A stretch of DNA of 64,000 bases from Leptospira harrisiae (lineage in GTDB: Bacteria; Spirochaetota; Leptospiria; Leptospirales; Leptospiraceae): positions 124,001 through 188,000 of the forward strand of contig NZ_NPDX01000002.1 of the NCBI RefSeq assembly GCF_002811945.1, in the 5' to 3' direction. A program made the translations under genes and the position numbers. The notes beneath the pieces are model-generated. The model was not told the origin of the DNA. It was given only the letters and a program-made list of their open reading frames with translations, and did no database searches. Below, piece by piece: positions 8,756 through 17,419 of this stretch (its first letter is position 1; each line of letters begins with the position of its first letter).

Positions 8756-10236
8756 TTTTTTGTATATACAATTGTTTTGTAATGTAACCAGTGATTGCCG
8801 GGAACAGGAATTTCCCATTCTTCTCGATTCCATGCGGATTTTTTTAAAAAATCTTTGATCACATGATTGATGAGCTGGTCATCATAAAAAACAAAACTAT
8901 CTCGCGTTTGAATGGTTTTAATGTACGCATCGGAAGGAATGTCTAGTTCTCCCGGAATGAATTCTAAAATATTCAAATCGGGTCTTTTTTTTCGTAAGTC
9001 AAAATACGGATCAGGAAGTGCCTGCAAATAAACAAATTTAGAATTTTTTAAACTCATTTCCAAATGTTGGAAGTGGGATTCAAGAATTTGTTTGGAATCA
9101 GTTTGAAACCAATGGATATGATTTGTATAAAGTAAACTGGAAAGAGATAATACAATTCCCAAAAATGCTAACTTCGAATTGAAACTTTTGGAGTCATATA
9201 GCAACGCCATCCCAAGAGACAGCGGGAACAAAATATGAAAAACATACCATCCTTCGGAAGAAGTATACAAGGAGAGAAGAACTGAAAAAATCCAAATCCA
9301 AAATAAGATCCATCTTTGGTGCAATGTTCTATATTCTTTATACGATCGATATGTCAAAAATGCTAACATTGATAGTTCTAGCGTAATCAACAACAAACGT
9401 AATTTAGAAAATCCAAATCCAAATGAAAAAACTTTTAGTTTGTCAATGAGTGTAAATGTTTGAAGTAAATTTCGTTTGCGCGTGAGTTGAGCACCAAATT
9501 GGATTTCAAACCAATCCCAGTTGGGATGGATATAATATAACCAACCTAAAATAGGTAGTATTCCCCCGAAAATAAAACAAGGTAGAGATTTGAACCCAAA
9601 GTTTCTATAAACTAAAAATAGAGTCACTAATCCAAAGGAAGCACCGATTGGATGTGATAACGAAGATAAGGAAAGTGCGAACCCAGCTAAAAAAGGGGAC
9701 GAAAATTTCGTAAATCTTTTGTTAGTTGCAAACAGTAAACTTAGAATAAAGAAAAATGCAGTTAGGCCTTCCATTCTAGCCGCAGTACCAAAACGAAAAA
9801 GCAAAGGTTCCCACAATAAACTGGCCAAAGCGATTTGGCTGGCAAACTCCGAAATGGACTGCCTTCGCAATAGAAAATAAAAACCCAACCCGGTTAGGTA
9901 AACAATGAAGGCATTTGCAATGCGAACAGTTGTGATTGAATCAGGAAAAACAGAGAGAGTGAAGCCAGAGAAAAGAAAATATAAGGGAGGCATCCACAAT
10001 GTCTTGGATTCCATACCGGGAATGAGACCGTTCAAAACATCGGTTTTTAAATGGCCTTCGTTTGCAAATGAAAGGGATGGTGAGAAAAACAAAACCTCAT
10101 CGGGCCATACAACAGGGAAGAGATCCAGGTTGATCCAAACCTGGAAGAAAAATACTGCGGAGATTATGAAAAACGAGGCATAAGCCACGTGGATTTTATT
10201 TGGAAAGCGAGTTAACGGCTTCTTGTTCCGTTTCAA
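8752..10236 (-). CDS. GT-C-type (ArnT/PMT-like) membrane glycosyltransferase
   Basis: A 494-residue protein with about ten hydrophobic segments and a soluble C-terminal tail. The acidic pair in WPDEVLFF in the first external loop matches the catalytic loop of polyprenyl-phosphate-sugar-dependent GT-C enzymes. It likely transfers a sugar from a lipid carrier on the outer face of the cytoplasmic membrane. Its N-terminus overlaps the end of the upstream STAS gene by 41 bp, and its stop overlaps the GDSL lipoprotein start by ATGA, suggesting the pair works together. The family call rests on topology plus the DE motif; the acceptor is unknown. Confidence 0.7.
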   Translation of the reverse strand: MKRNKKPLTRFPNKIHVAYASFFIISAVFFFQVWINLDLFPVVWPDEVLFFSPSLSFANEGHLKTDVLNGLIPGMESKTLWMPPLYFLFSGFTLSVFPDSITTVRIANAFIVYLTGLGFYFLLRRQSISEFASQIALASLLWEPLLFRFGTAARMEGLTAFFFILSLLFATNKRFTKFSSPFLAGFALSLSSLSHPIGASFGLVTLFLVYRNFGFKSLPCFIFGGILPILGWLYYIHPNWDWFEIQFGAQLTRKRNLLQTFTLIDKLKVFSFGFGFSKLRLLLITLELSMLAFLTYRSYKEYRTLHQRWILFWIWIFSVLLSLYTSSEGWYVFHILFPLSLGMALLYDSKSFNSKLAFLGIVLSLSSLLYTNHIHWFQTDSKQILESHFQHLEMSLKNSKFVYLQALPDPYFDLRKKRPDLNILEFIPGELDIPSDAYIKTIQTRDSFVFYDDQLINHVIKDFLKKSAWNREEWEIPVPGNHWLHYKTIVYTKK

Positions 10237-10534
10237 AAACTTCGAACAAGTCCAAAAGTTCCACTACATCGAACACCTTTTTGACAGGAGGAGTGATGCA
10301 ACAGAGTTTTAACTTTCTGCCTTGTTTGTCCAATTCTCGAACCATCCCAACAAAGATGCGAATCCCAGAAGAAGAGATATAGGAGATAAGCTCTAGGTTG
10401 ATGATGATATCACCCTCGCCGTTTTGCACGTCATCGGCCAATTTGGCCTCCACTTCATCCGAATGGGTAATGTCCAAACGACCATTAAGGTGAACGAGTG
10501 TGTGCTTTCCGATTTTTTTGGTCTTTATTTCCAA
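10196..10534 (-). CDS. STAS-domain anti-sigma factor antagonist
   Basis: A 112-residue single STAS domain of the SpoIIAA/RsbV type. It has the strand LVHLNGRLDITHSDEVE, then INLELISYISSSGIRI, where the Ser run carries the usual phosphorylation site, and a typical C-terminal helix. Such proteins are phosphorylated by an anti-sigma kinase and dephosphorylated by SpoIIE-type phosphatases; two such phosphatases are in this window, at 33.9-37.1 and 50.0-52.4 kb. No kinase is adjacent. It overlaps the following membrane protein gene by 41 bp. Confidence 0.9.
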   Translation of the reverse strand: MEIKTKKIGKHTLVHLNGRLDITHSDEVEAKLADDVQNGEGDIIINLELISYISSSGIRIFVGMVRELDKQGRKLKLCCITPPVKKVFDVVELLDLFEVFETEQEAVNSLSK

Positions 10535-10589
10535 AGCGAGCCTACTTGGTGACTAGAATCTCTGAAAACACCAAAGGTTCAAGAAATTT

Positions 10590-11348
10590 TTACGCTGCTT
10601 GGTTTTTGTTTCGGTTAAAAAGTCGCGGATCTGTTCGTTCTTCGACCGGAATGTGCAATAATATTCTTTGCTTAGTGGAACGTGTGGATCTATGTCCCAA
10701 AAACTCTTGGATTTCCCAAACAGGAAAACCTTTTTTGAAAAGATCTAATGCGATCACATCACGAAGGAACGGAATATGTATTTCTCTTGAAATGAGGTTA
10801 CTTGCATTCTTTAGAATTTTCTGAACGGTTCTTGTCCGTAACTTTCCATAACGACCTGGAAACAGATAATCAGTCGGTGAAAATTCTGATGAATAACGAT
10901 AGAGTTCCAAAGCTAGGTTGGGTTCAAGAAAGATCTTCCTTCTTTGCAAACGACCACCGTTCTTTAATTTAAAGATGGTGCGTTCAGAGTTGAAGTCTGA
11001 TACCTTAAGATGGATGAGCTCCGGGAGTGAAAGACCAGTGCAAACCAAAAACTTAATGATTAAGTAGTGGTGGTAATTCCGGTACCGGAGTCGCAACAAC
11101 AGAGTTCGTATTTCTGATTGGTCAATCAAACGGTTGTCAAGCGTTGTCACATCAACTGTCAGAACTTGTGGGAGGAGGGCCGGTAATTTCAAATCTTTAT
11201 TTAGCATATAATTTTCTCGCAGGAATGTATCAGTTATAACAATCCATGCAATCAAATTGTCACCAAACTGTGGTTTTGGATCGATTTTCCTAAGAAATAA
11301 ATTTACTAGTTCATGTTTTCGCACCTTCCCATTTTCTGCTTGATTCAT
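10590..11348 (-). CDS. Tyrosine-recombinase-like protein lacking catalytic residues
   Basis: A 252-residue protein with the lambda-integrase/Xer C-terminal fold. CTGLSLPELIHLKVSDF aligns with the Arg-I box, but Ser replaces the Arg; IPFLRDVIALDLF aligns with HxLRH and keeps only the Arg; EFLGHRSTRST keeps the GH; and the nucleophile Tyr position (STKQRILLH) has no Tyr. The N-terminal about 85 residues could be a core-binding domain. With three of the key residues absent it is unlikely to cut DNA and may be a DNA-binding derivative. The frame is intact, arguing for a maintained function. It is divergent from the TelA gene with a 51-bp gap. No attachment site or other phage gene is seen. Confidence 0.75.
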   Translation of the reverse strand: MNQAENGKVRKHELVNLFLRKIDPKPQFGDNLIAWIVITDTFLRENYMLNKDLKLPALLPQVLTVDVTTLDNRLIDQSEIRTLLLRLRYRNYHHYLIIKFLVCTGLSLPELIHLKVSDFNSERTIFKLKNGGRLQRRKIFLEPNLALELYRYSSEFSPTDYLFPGRYGKLRTRTVQKILKNASNLISREIHIPFLRDVIALDLFKKGFPVWEIQEFLGHRSTRSTKQRILLHIPVEERTDPRLFNRNKNQAA

Positions 11349-11399
11349 ATTTTAAAAACGATCCTATCTTTGTGAGAAACGATAAAGGACAAACACGGA

Positions 11400-12470
11400 A
11401 TGGACGCTTTGGAACTGAAAACGAATGACCCGGAACTCCAACTGACAAAGGAAGATTTACAAAAAGTTGAAGAACTTACAGGACAAATTAAACTCAATAG
11501 TCCGAATGATGTAGTATCTTATGGGGCCTCAGCCCAGGCCAAGGTATCTGAATTTGCCGACAAAGTTCTATCAGAAATTAAAACAAAGGATTCGGGCTAT
11601 GCAGGCGAATTATTAAATAACCTGTTGTTTAAAATAAAAGACTTAAATTTGGATAGTTTTGCTGGTGAGGGAGGGACTTTATCTAAAATTCCGCTCATTG
11701 GTGGTCTTTTTGATGCTTCCAGGAAATTCCTGGCAAAATTTGAAGATTTACAATCGCAAATAGAAAAAATCGTAGATGAGTTACACACTGCACGCACGAA
11801 CCTAACAAAAGACATAACATTGTTGCAGGCGTTATATGAGAAAAATTTGGAATATTTTAAAGAAATCCAAGTGTACATTGCTGCTGGTGACCAAAAGGTA
11901 AAAGAATTAAGAGACAAAATCCTACCCGAAATGTTAGAAAAGGCAAAAGCCCAAGGGGACACTTTGGCTTCACAACAGTACCAAGATATGGTGCAAATGG
12001 TAGATCGATTTGAGAAAAAAATTCATGATCTAAAACTCACTCGGATTCTTTCCTTACAAACTGGGCCACAAATCCGACTCATCCAAAACGGCAACCAGGT
12101 CCTTGTTGAAAAAATTCAAAGTTCCATTTTAAACACAATTCCACTTTGGAAAAATCAAATCGTGATCGCATTAGGTTTGTTACGTCAAAGAAAAGCTTTA
12201 GAGGCACAAAAAGAAGTTTCCAAAACAACAAACGATTTGATTCAAAAGAATGCCGAAATGTTAAAGACAGGAACAGTTGAAATTGCTAGAGAATCGGAAA
12301 AAGGAATCATTGAAATTGATACATTAAAATCTGTGAATCAAAAATTAATCGAAACCATTACTGAAACTTTGAAAATTCAAGAAGATGGACGTCAAAAACG
12401 AAAATCTGCAGAACAAGAAATGATCAAAATAGAATCTGAAATCAAACAAAAATTGTTGGAATCAAAATAG
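11400..12470 (+). CDS. TelA-family (toxic anion resistance) protein
   Basis: A 356-residue, mostly helical, soluble protein of the TelA/KlaA/YceH family. The segment LIGGLFDASRKFLAKFEDLQ is typical, as are the long coiled-coil helices with EFKEIQ-like turns and the block LQTGPQIRLIQNGNQVLVEKI. The family is linked to tellurite and antimicrobial tolerance in some bacteria, but its biochemical role is not settled. One base separates it from the next gene, which has an XpaC-like region; TelA and XpaC pairs are known in Firmicutes, supporting a joint function. Confidence 0.88.
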   Translation: MDALELKTNDPELQLTKEDLQKVEELTGQIKLNSPNDVVSYGASAQAKVSEFADKVLSEIKTKDSGYAGELLNNLLFKIKDLNLDSFAGEGGTLSKIPLIGGLFDASRKFLAKFEDLQSQIEKIVDELHTARTNLTKDITLLQALYEKNLEYFKEIQVYIAAGDQKVKELRDKILPEMLEKAKAQGDTLASQQYQDMVQMVDRFEKKIHDLKLTRILSLQTGPQIRLIQNGNQVLVEKIQSSILNTIPLWKNQIVIALGLLRQRKALEAQKEVSKTTNDLIQKNAEMLKTGTVEIARESEKGIIEIDTLKSVNQKLIETITETLKIQEDGRQKRKSAEQEMIKIESEIKQKLLESK

Positions 12471-12471
12471 A

Positions 12472-13341
12472 ATGTCAGAACTAGAGTTGGAACAAAATCA
12501 AGAAGAAAGGAAATGGGCAAGGCGTGCCCATCTTTCTACAATTTTAACTTATCCTATGGCATTATTGCCTTTTCCTTTTTTTATCTCTTCACTTGGTGCA
12601 ATGGTTTATCCTTTTGTACTTTGGCTTTCTAGAAATAAGTCCTCATACTCCGCCAAACAATCGCTAGAGGCAATTTATTTACAGGCATTGTTATCTCTTG
12701 GATTTTTTGGATTTGGAGCTAAGTTTAGTGATGATCGAGTTTTGCTGGTGTTTTCTTATGTATTAATGGCATTCCTACATGTTGTTTTTTTGGGAATCGC
12801 CATTTATCGTACGACCATCGGAAAAGCGCATCATTATCCATTTAGTTTTTTCCCACTTCTTTTTTCTTCCAATCAAACAAAAGAGAATTGGAATGAACTT
12901 AAGAAAAAATTCGAAGACAAAGTAGAGTTTAGCGAATACAAATCGCAAATGGAAAAGTTGGATGAATTCCGAAGTAAAACCGAAAAAGAATCCAAATCTC
13001 TTACTGATCTAACCTTACAAGGTTTGTGTACAGAATATTTACATTCGCTTTCAGACCTACGTGTAAAACTTGCAGAAGATCCACTTTCGTATCGAAAAGC
13101 AAAACAATTTTTAAATTACTTCCCTGAGACTGTTTCTAAAATTTTAAACCAATACAATCAGTTGAATTCAGAAGTTAATTCAGCAGAATCTGAAAAAAGA
13201 AAAACAGAATTAAACTCGTTGCTGAGCGAAGTCATTAAAACGACAGAACAGGTTAGAAATAAATTGAAAGCAGATGAAACCCTAAATTTAGATGTTGAGA
13301 TCACCGCAATGAAGAAAAACATCGAATTTGGTGGGTATTGA
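12472..13341 (+). CDS. Membrane protein: DUF4870-like domain plus XpaC-like C-terminus
   Basis: A 289-residue protein. The N-terminal about 125 residues resemble DUF4870/Tic20-like proteins: ARRAHLSTILTYPMALLPF, VYPFVLWLSRNKSSY, then two more hydrophobic segments. The C-terminal half is soluble and helical and contains DPLSYRKAKQFLNYFPETV followed by SKILNQYNQL, which resembles the conserved end of XpaC-type proteins (FLxYxxPxxxxLLxxYxxL). It lies 1 bp after the telA-like gene and overlaps the next start by TGATG. Function is unknown; a membrane platform for the TelA-like protein is inferred. Confidence 0.6.
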   Translation: MSELELEQNQEERKWARRAHLSTILTYPMALLPFPFFISSLGAMVYPFVLWLSRNKSSYSAKQSLEAIYLQALLSLGFFGFGAKFSDDRVLLVFSYVLMAFLHVVFLGIAIYRTTIGKAHHYPFSFFPLLFSSNQTKENWNELKKKFEDKVEFSEYKSQMEKLDEFRSKTEKESKSLTDLTLQGLCTEYLHSLSDLRVKLAEDPLSYRKAKQFLNYFPETVSKILNQYNQLNSEVNSAESEKRKTELNSLLSEVIKTTEQVRNKLKADETLNLDVEITAMKKNIEFGGY

Positions 13342-14153
13342 TGCAATCTGAATTACTTGATAGATCATATCATTTTTTAAACTTTCTTCCAAATGTTGCT
13401 GATTTTTTGGTTCAAAAACATAAAGAATCAGGACTTAAAGTAGATGAAAAGGGTCTGTACAATCTCGTCACTGAAGCAGATTTAAAAGCAGAGTCGATGA
13501 TTCTGGATGAAATTCAAAAAAACTTTCCCCTCGATGGAATTTTATCCGAAGAACGTGGAACGATTGATGGTAAGTCGGGTTATACTTGGGTTGTGGATCC
13601 ATTGGATGGAACTACAAATTATACTCATGGTTTGCCTTTGTATGGAGTTTCCGTTGGGGTCGTAGAAACAGAAACAATGACACCCCTGATTGGAATGGTT
13701 TTTTTTCCTGAGTTAAATACTTATTATCATGCAATCAAAGGCCAAGGAGCATTCAGAGAAAAAACTCCTATCCAAGTTTCCAAAACAAGTTCACTGAAAG
13801 ACTCTCTTTTTGTAACAGGATTTCCTTACGATAGAAATTTATCTTTAGATACGCTTATGCAATACTATAAATCTATTTTGCAAAAATCCCGTGGAATTCG
13901 CAGAACAGGTGCAGCAACTCTCGATTTATGTTGGTTAGCCGAAGGAAAATTTGAGGGTTATTATGAACTTGGATTAAAACCTTGGGACATGGCTGCTGCT
14001 GGCTTGATTGTCTTGGAAGCAAAAGGAAAAATCACGTCAATGGATGGAAATGATTTTTCAATTTTGATTCCGAGTTTACTTGCAACTAATGGTTTTGTGC
14101 ATGAATATTTGTTAGCTGAATTTGAAGGACAAATCAACCGAGTAGTATATTAA
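13341..14153 (+). CDS. Inositol monophosphatase family protein
   Basis: A 270-residue Mg-dependent phosphatase of the IMPase/SuhB family. It has metal-binding ILSEERG, WVVDPLDGTTNYTHGLP and the C-terminal WDMAAAGLIVLEA. It dephosphorylates inositol phosphate or related sugar phosphates. I start it at ATG 13341, which overlaps the previous stop (TGATG); a TTG one codon earlier is also in frame. Its end overlaps the convergent glycosyltransferase gene by 20 bp. Confidence 0.93.
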   Translation: MQSELLDRSYHFLNFLPNVADFLVQKHKESGLKVDEKGLYNLVTEADLKAESMILDEIQKNFPLDGILSEERGTIDGKSGYTWVVDPLDGTTNYTHGLPLYGVSVGVVETETMTPLIGMVFFPELNTYYHAIKGQGAFREKTPIQVSKTSSLKDSLFVTGFPYDRNLSLDTLMQYYKSILQKSRGIRRTGAATLDLCWLAEGKFEGYYELGLKPWDMAAAGLIVLEAKGKITSMDGNDFSILIPSLLATNGFVHEYLLAEFEGQINRVVY

Positions 14154-15303
14154 CCATTTGATTTAGTTTTTTACGGATCGCATCTTTACTAAAATTTTTC
14201 AGAACATACTCTCTGCCATTCCGACCCAGTCGGGTGGCAATTTCTCGGTTTTCCAATAGAAAATCCAAAGTCCTTTGGAAAGAAAGAGAATCTGAATAAT
14301 ACAATCCTCCTTGGCTTCTTAAACAATGGCCTCGCATTACGGATGAATTGGCGTTGACCAAAACTGGTTTTTTCTGAATCCAAGCTTCCATAATAGAAAT
14401 TGAAAAACTTTCAAAAGCAGATGGGTTTAACAAAAGAAATGATTTTTGAATTTCAGAAATTTTTTCCTCTTCACTTACAAAACCAGTAAAATTAATTAAT
14501 GGATTTTTTGGAATTTCCAATGATGAAACGGAGCCCAAACATTTTAAACTGATGTCTTTCCGATGAGAATATAATTGCCAATTTTCAAAATATTGAAAAA
14601 GTTCAGGATATCCTTTTGCCGGTTCAATTCGGCCTATGGTAATCAATTGATTCGATTTTGAAATTGTGAATTTCTCCGGAACAAAATGATCAACAAGATA
14701 AGTTCCAATTAAAAAATAAGAACTAACTTTTTGTTTTGTATAACTTTCGTAAACGGACATTTCTTCAGGAGCGTTAAAACTATATATAAAATTATTTGAA
14801 TATACTTTTTTATACATGGGAAGTCGAAATGGAGGTTCATCATGAAAGGTTGGAACTATGACAAAAGGTATTTTCAAATTTGGAATGCTTGCCACAACAG
14901 GATAATAAAGGTATCCAATTAAAATCGCTAAATCATAAGAATTTTGTTCTTTTGTTATGTAATTAATTAAGTCAGGGCAATAAGGTCCCTGTTCTTTTAG
15001 AAATTCCCATTGTTCTTTTTCTGAAACTGATTCACCTTTTTCCAAACATTGGTTTAAGATGTGATTCATTTTAGTCATGTTTCTTGTTTGAGTCACAGGA
15101 AATCTTAAAACGCGAATTGAATTTTCTATTCTATCACCTTTCGGAAATTCATTTTTCCAACTTACATAATCCTTTGCAGAAGATGTACAAACAGTAACGT
15201 CATTTGATTCAGATAAAATTGACGCATAATCGTAAGCTAATTTCTCTGCACCGCCAGATGCATTTTGTAAAAATCGTGCTGTGATGATTAATATTTTTGC
15301 CAA
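14134..15303 (-). CDS. GT4-family glycosyltransferase
   Basis: A 389-residue GT-B glycosyltransferase. The N-terminal donor-side pattern ARFLQNASGGAEKLAYDYA has the GG(AxE) motif of GT4. The C-terminal half has TIGRIEPAKGYPELFQYF and the nucleotide-sugar-binding NPSAFESFSISIMEAW (E-x7-E). It is the fourth and last gene of a minus-strand operon of glycan genes (18.4 to 14.1 kb), 2 bp after its neighbour. It probably adds a sugar in LPS O-antigen or another surface glycan on the cytoplasmic side; donor and acceptor are unknown. Confidence 0.9.
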   Translation of the reverse strand: MAKILIITARFLQNASGGAEKLAYDYASILSESNDVTVCTSSAKDYVSWKNEFPKGDRIENSIRVLRFPVTQTRNMTKMNHILNQCLEKGESVSEKEQWEFLKEQGPYCPDLINYITKEQNSYDLAILIGYLYYPVVASIPNLKIPFVIVPTFHDEPPFRLPMYKKVYSNNFIYSFNAPEEMSVYESYTKQKVSSYFLIGTYLVDHFVPEKFTISKSNQLITIGRIEPAKGYPELFQYFENWQLYSHRKDISLKCLGSVSSLEIPKNPLINFTGFVSEEEKISEIQKSFLLLNPSAFESFSISIMEAWIQKKPVLVNANSSVMRGHCLRSQGGLYYSDSLSFQRTLDFLLENREIATRLGRNGREYVLKNFSKDAIRKKLNQMVNILLG

Positions 15304-15305
15304 TT

Positions 15306-16355
15306 TTAATTTCTCACTACTTCGAGAATGGGGAGAATGCTCGTAGATTGTAAATAATCATCTAACCTGATATTCTGGGCCCCAATGACGGAATTACGGA
15401 ATTCCGAATTTTTAAAAACAGAATCAACTAAAAGAACAAGGGAATCAAAGTCTTTAGAATTAAAAAGAATACCAGAATGATTTAGCGTTTCAGGAATTGC
15501 TCCTGCTGCAAATGCAACAACAGGCAAATGAAAATACATTGCTTCCATAAGCGGAACACAAAATCCTTCATGTTCACTCATTGACAAAAACATGTTACTT
15601 TCTGAATAAATTTTCTTTAACATAGTTTCATCTACATAAGAAATGATTTTTACTTCTTCTGAAAGATCCAAATGATGAATCATAAAATTCAATTCATCCA
15701 AGTATGACTGTTGGTTTGGATTACAAAAACCGAGCATTCTCATAGAAAATTGATTTCCCATTTTGGATTTCCAAGTTCTTGCAAAACGAATCAAATCATC
15801 TTGACGTTTGTTGGGGGCGATACGACCGACAAACAAAAACGAAGGTTTGGCAAATGATTTAAGTTTTAAATCTCTTGGAACATCCTTCCATTTTTGAAAG
15901 TTCAAATGTAGTGGAAGTAATCTTGCGTTTTTAAATCCAATTTCCTGGAGTTCAGCCAAGTTGAAATTTGAAACTGCAAATGAATGATGGAAGATATCAC
16001 GGATCATTTCTAAGTCTTCTCTACCCTTGCGTAGCAAATAAGAAAATTTGAGATCATAACCTGTAAAAAAATCTTCGGGAGTTACATTATGATAAATTAA
16101 AATTTTTTGATTTGGGAATTTTAAGATAAATTCTAATGCTTCACTATGAATGGAATGGTGGTAAACCAAAACATCATCTGGTTTGATTGCAGCCTTTGTA
16201 AGTTTTTCGGCATATTTGCGGTCATGTGAAAATACGTTTTCAGCAAATATTTTTCCAATGTATCCTTCTTTGGACAGTAACCGTTTAATTTCCAACATTT
16301 CTTGGGAAATTGCATCACCTAATTGGAATCCTGCGGAAAATTGATGGATGTTCAT
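15306..16355 (-). CDS. GT4-family glycosyltransferase
   Basis: A 349-residue GT-B enzyme. FLFVGRIAPNKRQDDLIRFA is the C-domain start, and the E-x7-E motif is in SEHEGFCVPLMEAM. It is closely similar in layout to the gene just upstream (16352-17419), sharing the MSEHEGFC block, which suggests a duplication. Its start overlaps that gene's stop by ATGA, so the two are translationally coupled. Surface-glycan role inferred from the cluster. Confidence 0.92.
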   Translation of the reverse strand: MNIHQFSAGFQLGDAISQEMLEIKRLLSKEGYIGKIFAENVFSHDRKYAEKLTKAAIKPDDVLVYHHSIHSEALEFILKFPNQKILIYHNVTPEDFFTGYDLKFSYLLRKGREDLEMIRDIFHHSFAVSNFNLAELQEIGFKNARLLPLHLNFQKWKDVPRDLKLKSFAKPSFLFVGRIAPNKRQDDLIRFARTWKSKMGNQFSMRMLGFCNPNQQSYLDELNFMIHHLDLSEEVKIISYVDETMLKKIYSESNMFLSMSEHEGFCVPLMEAMYFHLPVVAFAAGAIPETLNHSGILFNSKDFDSLVLLVDSVFKNSEFRNSVIGAQNIRLDDYLQSTSILPILEVVRN

Positions 16356-17419
16356 TGGATACCCGATTTAAGAATGTTCGCAATCACTTCTTGGAATGGA
16401 AATTGATTATAAAATTTTAATGTTTGGTATTGATTGTTTAACAAAGAATTTGACTTTTCTGTTTGATACAAATTTTCCTTCATCAGTCTTACGAGTAACG
16501 GGTAATTTTTTGTTTGAAATAGAAAACCAGCTCCTCTCATTGTTCCGGGAATGGCACCGGCAGAGTATGCAAATACAGGAATCCCGCAACCGAATGCTTC
16601 AAGGATGGGTAAACAAAAACCTTCATGTTCACTCATTGAGACAAATGCAGCAGATTGTTTTAGAATTGAAATCACTTCCGAGTCGGTTTTCCCTGTTAAA
16701 AAAAGAACTTTTTCTTCTAAGTGTTTTCTTTGCACAAGTTCTGTTAACTTTTCATAGTATCCATCAAAAGCTCCAATTATGGAACCTATGCACAAACACT
16801 GAGCATCTGGAAAGTCCCTGACCCATTCAGAAAAAAGTTCGATCAAATCTTCCCATTTTTTTTGGGGAGAATAACGACCCACAAAAACCAACGAGTGGTT
16901 TTTTGAATCAGCATCTTGTATTGAATTTGTTTCGTAAGATTTGCAAATAGGTATGATATAAGGATTTCGAAACTGGTATCCAGAGATTGTTTGGAAATTA
17001 TATTCCGAGTCACACCAAATAGAATCACAAAAAATAGATAAACTTGCAATTTCTAAATATGAAAGTGATTCAAACTTTTCCATAGCCCAATGAATATCTG
17101 ATGTTGTAGTATCTTTATAAAAACTAGCGGGAGTTATGTTGTGAAATCTGAGTATTTTACGACCAGGGAGGTTTTGGAAAAGCTGGTATGGGTAACCTGA
17201 GCCACCATAATGTAAAATATGAATATCCTCAGCGGATGTTGGATGGTCAAAAGAATTAACAAAATGAAACTGGCTACTTAATGATTTACCTTTTCTTGGT
17301 AATCTGGTAATGAAATGTGATTTGAATCCAAGTGAAACAAACACTTCTGCAAGTCCAATTGCATCATTTCCGACTCCATCCGAATCCTTTAGTTCATCTA
17401 AATGTTGAAAAACATTCAT
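16352..17419 (-). CDS. GT4-family glycosyltransferase
   Basis: A 355-residue GT-B enzyme with LVFVGRYSPQKKWEDLIELF and SEHEGFCLPILEAFGCG (E-x7-E). The N-terminal HILHYGGSGYPYQLFQNLPG and RFHNITPASFY resemble the paralog that follows it. Its start overlaps the upstream gene stop by ATGA, and its own stop overlaps the next start the same way. It is the second gene of the glycan operon; sugar specificity cannot be read from sequence. Confidence 0.92.
   Translation of the reverse strand: MNVFQHLDELKDSDGVGNDAIGLAEVFVSLGFKSHFITRLPRKGKSLSSQFHFVNSFDHPTSAEDIHILHYGGSGYPYQLFQNLPGRKILRFHNITPASFYKDTTTSDIHWAMEKFESLSYLEIASLSIFCDSIWCDSEYNFQTISGYQFRNPYIIPICKSYETNSIQDADSKNHSLVFVGRYSPQKKWEDLIELFSEWVRDFPDAQCLCIGSIIGAFDGYYEKLTELVQRKHLEEKVLFLTGKTDSEVISILKQSAAFVSMSEHEGFCLPILEAFGCGIPVFAYSAGAIPGTMRGAGFLFQTKNYPLLVRLMKENLYQTEKSNSLLNNQYQTLKFYNQFPFQEVIANILKSGIQ

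Noticed and set aside
10498..10824. Plus-strand frame of 108 codons across the STAS and recombinase genes
   Set aside because: Opposite strand to two real genes, no ribosome site and no protein-like composition.
10590..11348. Integrase as a sign of a prophage or genomic island
   Set aside because: No tRNA, att repeats, phage or transposase genes nearby; the recombinase lacks its active site.
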